DNA of 64,000 nt, taken from the NCBI GenBank assembly GCA_019203745.1, contig CP078104.1, positions 3,286,001 to 3,350,000 of the forward strand. The letters run 5' to 3'. Within the stretch, counting starts at the first letter, position 1. Every line of letters starts with the position of its first letter. The notes under the pieces are model-generated. The model worked only from the letters and a program-made list of their open reading frames with translations, was not told where the DNA came from and ran no database searches. The DNA is from Chryseobacterium sp. E1. GTDB lineage: Bacteria; Bacteroidota; Bacteroidia; Flavobacteriales; Weeksellaceae. Made by a program: the position numbers and the translations under genes. Shown in pieces: positions 62,039-64,000 of the stretch.

Positions 62039-62063
62039 AATTTTCTTGGGGTAAAGTGTTATA

Positions 62064-63159
62064 TTATTTGGCATCCAGCATATAAATTCCGCCTTCGGTC
62101 ATAATGGTTTCCCCGGCTTTTAATCCGGAAAGAACCCGTGTTGTTTTCTGATCTGTTTCTCCTGTAGTAACCGGGCGTCTGGCAAATTGATTTTTTCCTG
62201 TTTTTACCCATACATATTGTGAACTGTCATTCTGCATCAGAGCTGTGACCGGGATCATAACCGCTTTCTCCGGAAGGGTAGAAAAACTGACGGTGGCATA
62301 CATTCCGGGCTTTAATCTTCTGTCGGGATTATCACATTCGATAAGAACTTTTACTTCGGGTATTTTCATCAACAATTTCATTGATGTGATATACTTTTCC
62401 GGTAATATTCCGGCCCGGGTATGCACTTACTTTTACAGATACATGATCACCAATATTCACAAAACGGATATCTTTCTCTTTCACATCCCCGGAGATCCAT
62501 ACTTTGGATAATTCTGCAATGATGATCACCGGGTCTGCATCACTTTTAAGGTATTGTCCGTTCACAATTTTATTGGAAATGATCTCCCCGCTGATCGGTG
62601 CTCTTACAATGAGCGGACTTCCTATACCTCCTCCTTTGCTGTTATATACTTTTAAAGCCGAAGAAGCATTAGACAATGACGTTTTTTTATTTTTAAAATC
62701 TGTTTCCGATTCGTCCAGTTCTTTCTGAATCCCTACCCCGTGTTTTACCAGATCCTGCTGGCGTCTGTAGTTTTTTTCTGCAAGCTGCATCTCATTCAGT
62801 GCATCCGTATAATCTTTCTGGACCGAAAAGTAATCGGAAGAAAGGATTTCAAAAGAGGGTTGTTAACTGGAACATTCTGCCCAAGCTGTATAAAGGATCT
62901 GGTAATTCTTCCTGAAAAAGGGCTGGCAATTTCGGCATAATGATTGGGGATCGCCTGAATGGTACCGGCAGAAACAATACCATCACTGTGTTCCTGCTCA
63001 GCAACCGTTTCAGTTTTGATTTTTTGAGAGCAGGATGGCTTTCCGGTATTATAACCTGTCCGTTTTTGAGAGTGAGTTCCTCTGCATGATCTTTTTTAAA
63101 GAATCATCTTTACAGGCTGTTGTAAAGACAATGATAATGCTTAAGATTATTTTTTTCAT
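62064..63159 (-). CDS. metal efflux periplasmic adaptor (CzcB-like, frameshifted)
   Basis: This is the membrane fusion protein of the pump. The start is the ATG 63157-63159 (MKKIILSIIIVFTTACKDDS), with TAC as lipobox, so a lipoprotein. Corrected regions read PNHYAEIASPFSGRITRSF, a coiled-coil hairpin (LAEKNYRRQQDLVKHGVGIQ), a lipoyl half (PLIVRAPISGEIISNKIVNG) and beta-barrel (GRNITGKVYHINEIVDENTR). It ends GETIMTEGGIYMLDAK. Breaks lie near 63095, 63030, 62870 and 62365. No histidine-rich metal-binding N-terminus is seen. About 366 residues. It is four bp after mgtC. Confidence 0.9.
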
Positions 63160-63163
63160 GATC

Positions 63164-63643
63164 TTAATAAAATTGAGTACTGTTGCTGATTTTTGTTTTT
63201 GTATTGTTCTTTTTCTTTATGCTGACCAGTTTTTGGTTCCGGGCATTTTTTTGAGTAGATAAAGAAGGTCTGAGAAATATATTGGTGGAAACAATAAATA
63301 AGACGGTAATGAGAGCTTCCATGGGATACCCTAATGCACAAAGCGCCTATGGCAGCAGAGCACCATAAAGTAGCAGCGGTATTCAGTCCACGGACGGTTA
63401 AGCCGTCTTTCATTATCACACCGCCGCCCAGAAATCCGATGCCACTCACAATATAAGAAGTAATTCTTCCGGCAGCATCACCGCCGATTTTAATAGCAAT
63501 CAAAACGAAAGCTGCTGAACCTATACAAACAAGGGTATTGGTACGCAGTCCTGCATTTTTTTGCGCCACTGTCTCTCGAAGCCTATCCCTGCGCCTAAGC
63601 AGAAGGCAGTCAGTAAACGGAGGGTAAATTCAAATGTATTCAT
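63164..63643 (-). CDS. MgtC/SapB family membrane protein (frameshifted)
   Basis: It is a short MgtC-type protein: the start is the ATG 63641-63643 (MNTFEFTLRLLTAFCLGAGI), with ERQWR-like cytoplasmic loop, RITSYIVSGIGFLGGGVIMK and GLTVRGLNTAATLWCSAAIG. Corrected, a break near 63340 leads to IGALCALGYPMEALITVLFI and the end ISNSTQFY at 63164. Another break is near 63565 in an A-run. About 160 residues, four or five membrane helices. MgtC proteins aid growth at low Mg2+ by modulating ATP synthase; here it leads the metal-efflux operon. Confidence 0.88.
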
Positions 63644-63760
63644 AACTTTTCCTGTTTTTATAAAGCTTTTCAGCCGTACGGGAAAAGTGGTACAACGAAA
63701 GCTTTTAAGATTGATAATTACTGTAAGGATCTGAGTCCATATGCTTTATTTTTTACTGTG

Positions 63761-63768
63761 CAAAAGTA
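63761..63768 (-). promoter_or_regulatory. possible -7 element of the mgtC-czcBAC operon
   Basis: The minus strand reads TACTTTTG, an exact TAnnTTTG match, 118 bases before the mgtC ATG. No clear -33 element, and the leader would be long, so it is tentative. The rest of 63644-64000 is AT-rich; I see no gene or RNA there. Confidence 0.4.
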
Positions 63769-64000
63769 AAACTGACTGCTTTTTTTTTACCGTTAGAAAA
63801 GCTTTAGAATGTTATTAGAAAATCATTAGAGAAAATTCCCTTGTGTTTTAGATGATTCCGTAGGGGGTAATTATTTATTATATCCTATTAATATGTATAA
63901 ACTGTACCCATGGTAAGAGATAAAATTTCAATACATTTGGAGGTTGGTTTTTGTATGATGAATTTCACAATTTGTCATATAAGTAAGAGCTTGTTGAATC

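Noticed and set aside
63644..64000. Gene or riboswitch upstream of mgtC
   Set aside because: No convincing frame, conserved M-box-like structure or RNA gene could be seen; only a tentative promoter was kept.

Overview
The window looks like chromosomal DNA of a Flavobacteriia bacterium, most like Chryseobacterium (Weeksellaceae). Evidence: AT-rich DNA; promoters with the Bacteroidota -7 element TAnnTTTG and little Shine-Dalgarno signal; three proteins with type IX secretion (T9SS) tails plus a T9SS plug protein; the gene order rpmB-rpmG-DUF4295; an astacin-type metalloprotease; and GG-leader peptides beginning MKNLKKL. I saw no rRNA, tRNA, CRISPR array, insertion sequence or prophage.

The sequence carries several dozen single-base frameshifts, roughly one per kb, mostly one base lost from a short homopolymer and sometimes one gained. 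They hit essential genes (rpmG, fmt, hemH, folK, lnt, murB's neighbours). I read them as uncorrected sequencing errors and give whole-gene coordinates with break positions, not pseudogenes.

Layout. 1-0.5 kb: three small GG-leader, cysteine-rich bacteriocin-like peptides. 0.5-4.4 kb: nadA, gmk, yicC, miaA. 4.6-11.6 kb: a TetR-controlled RND drug-efflux operon (regulator, adaptor, HAE1 pump, outer-membrane channel) with four copies of a CTAAC-N3-GTTA operator. 11.9-19.2 kb: thioredoxin-like protein, a 122-bp tandem repeat, then a sugar locus (AraC regulator diverging from MFS transporter, cytoplasmic trehalase and TonB-dependent receptor), read here as trehalose uptake and hydrolysis. 19.3-24 kb: structured repeats, an MBL hydrolase, the T9SS plug protein and a secreted M4 protease. 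24-27 kb: operon nfu - flavin reductase - hemH, with a divergent gamma-carbonic anhydrase. 27-34.6 kb: lipoprotein, Pif1-like helicase, astacin, luciferase-like oxidoreductase, a RibBA whose GTP cyclohydrolase half is degenerate, fmt. 34.7-43.3 kb: recQ, three tandem OmpA-like paralogues (one without its peptidoglycan-binding domain), folK, sppA. 43.3-53.7 kb: ftsY, exported RidA, ribosomal cluster, FG-GAP T9SS protein, lnt, vanZ, proC, murB, lipoprotein, aminotransferase. 53.9-57.1 kb: large FN3/GEVED T9SS protein and a DUF1801 protein. 57.7-63.6 kb: an operon of mgtC followed by a CzcBAC-type heavy-metal RND efflux system.

The most novel-looking items are the GG-leader peptide cluster, a dispersed ~100-130 bp palindromic element present five times (four in convergent gaps), a 158-bp nested-hairpin element, and the 122-bp tandem repeat.
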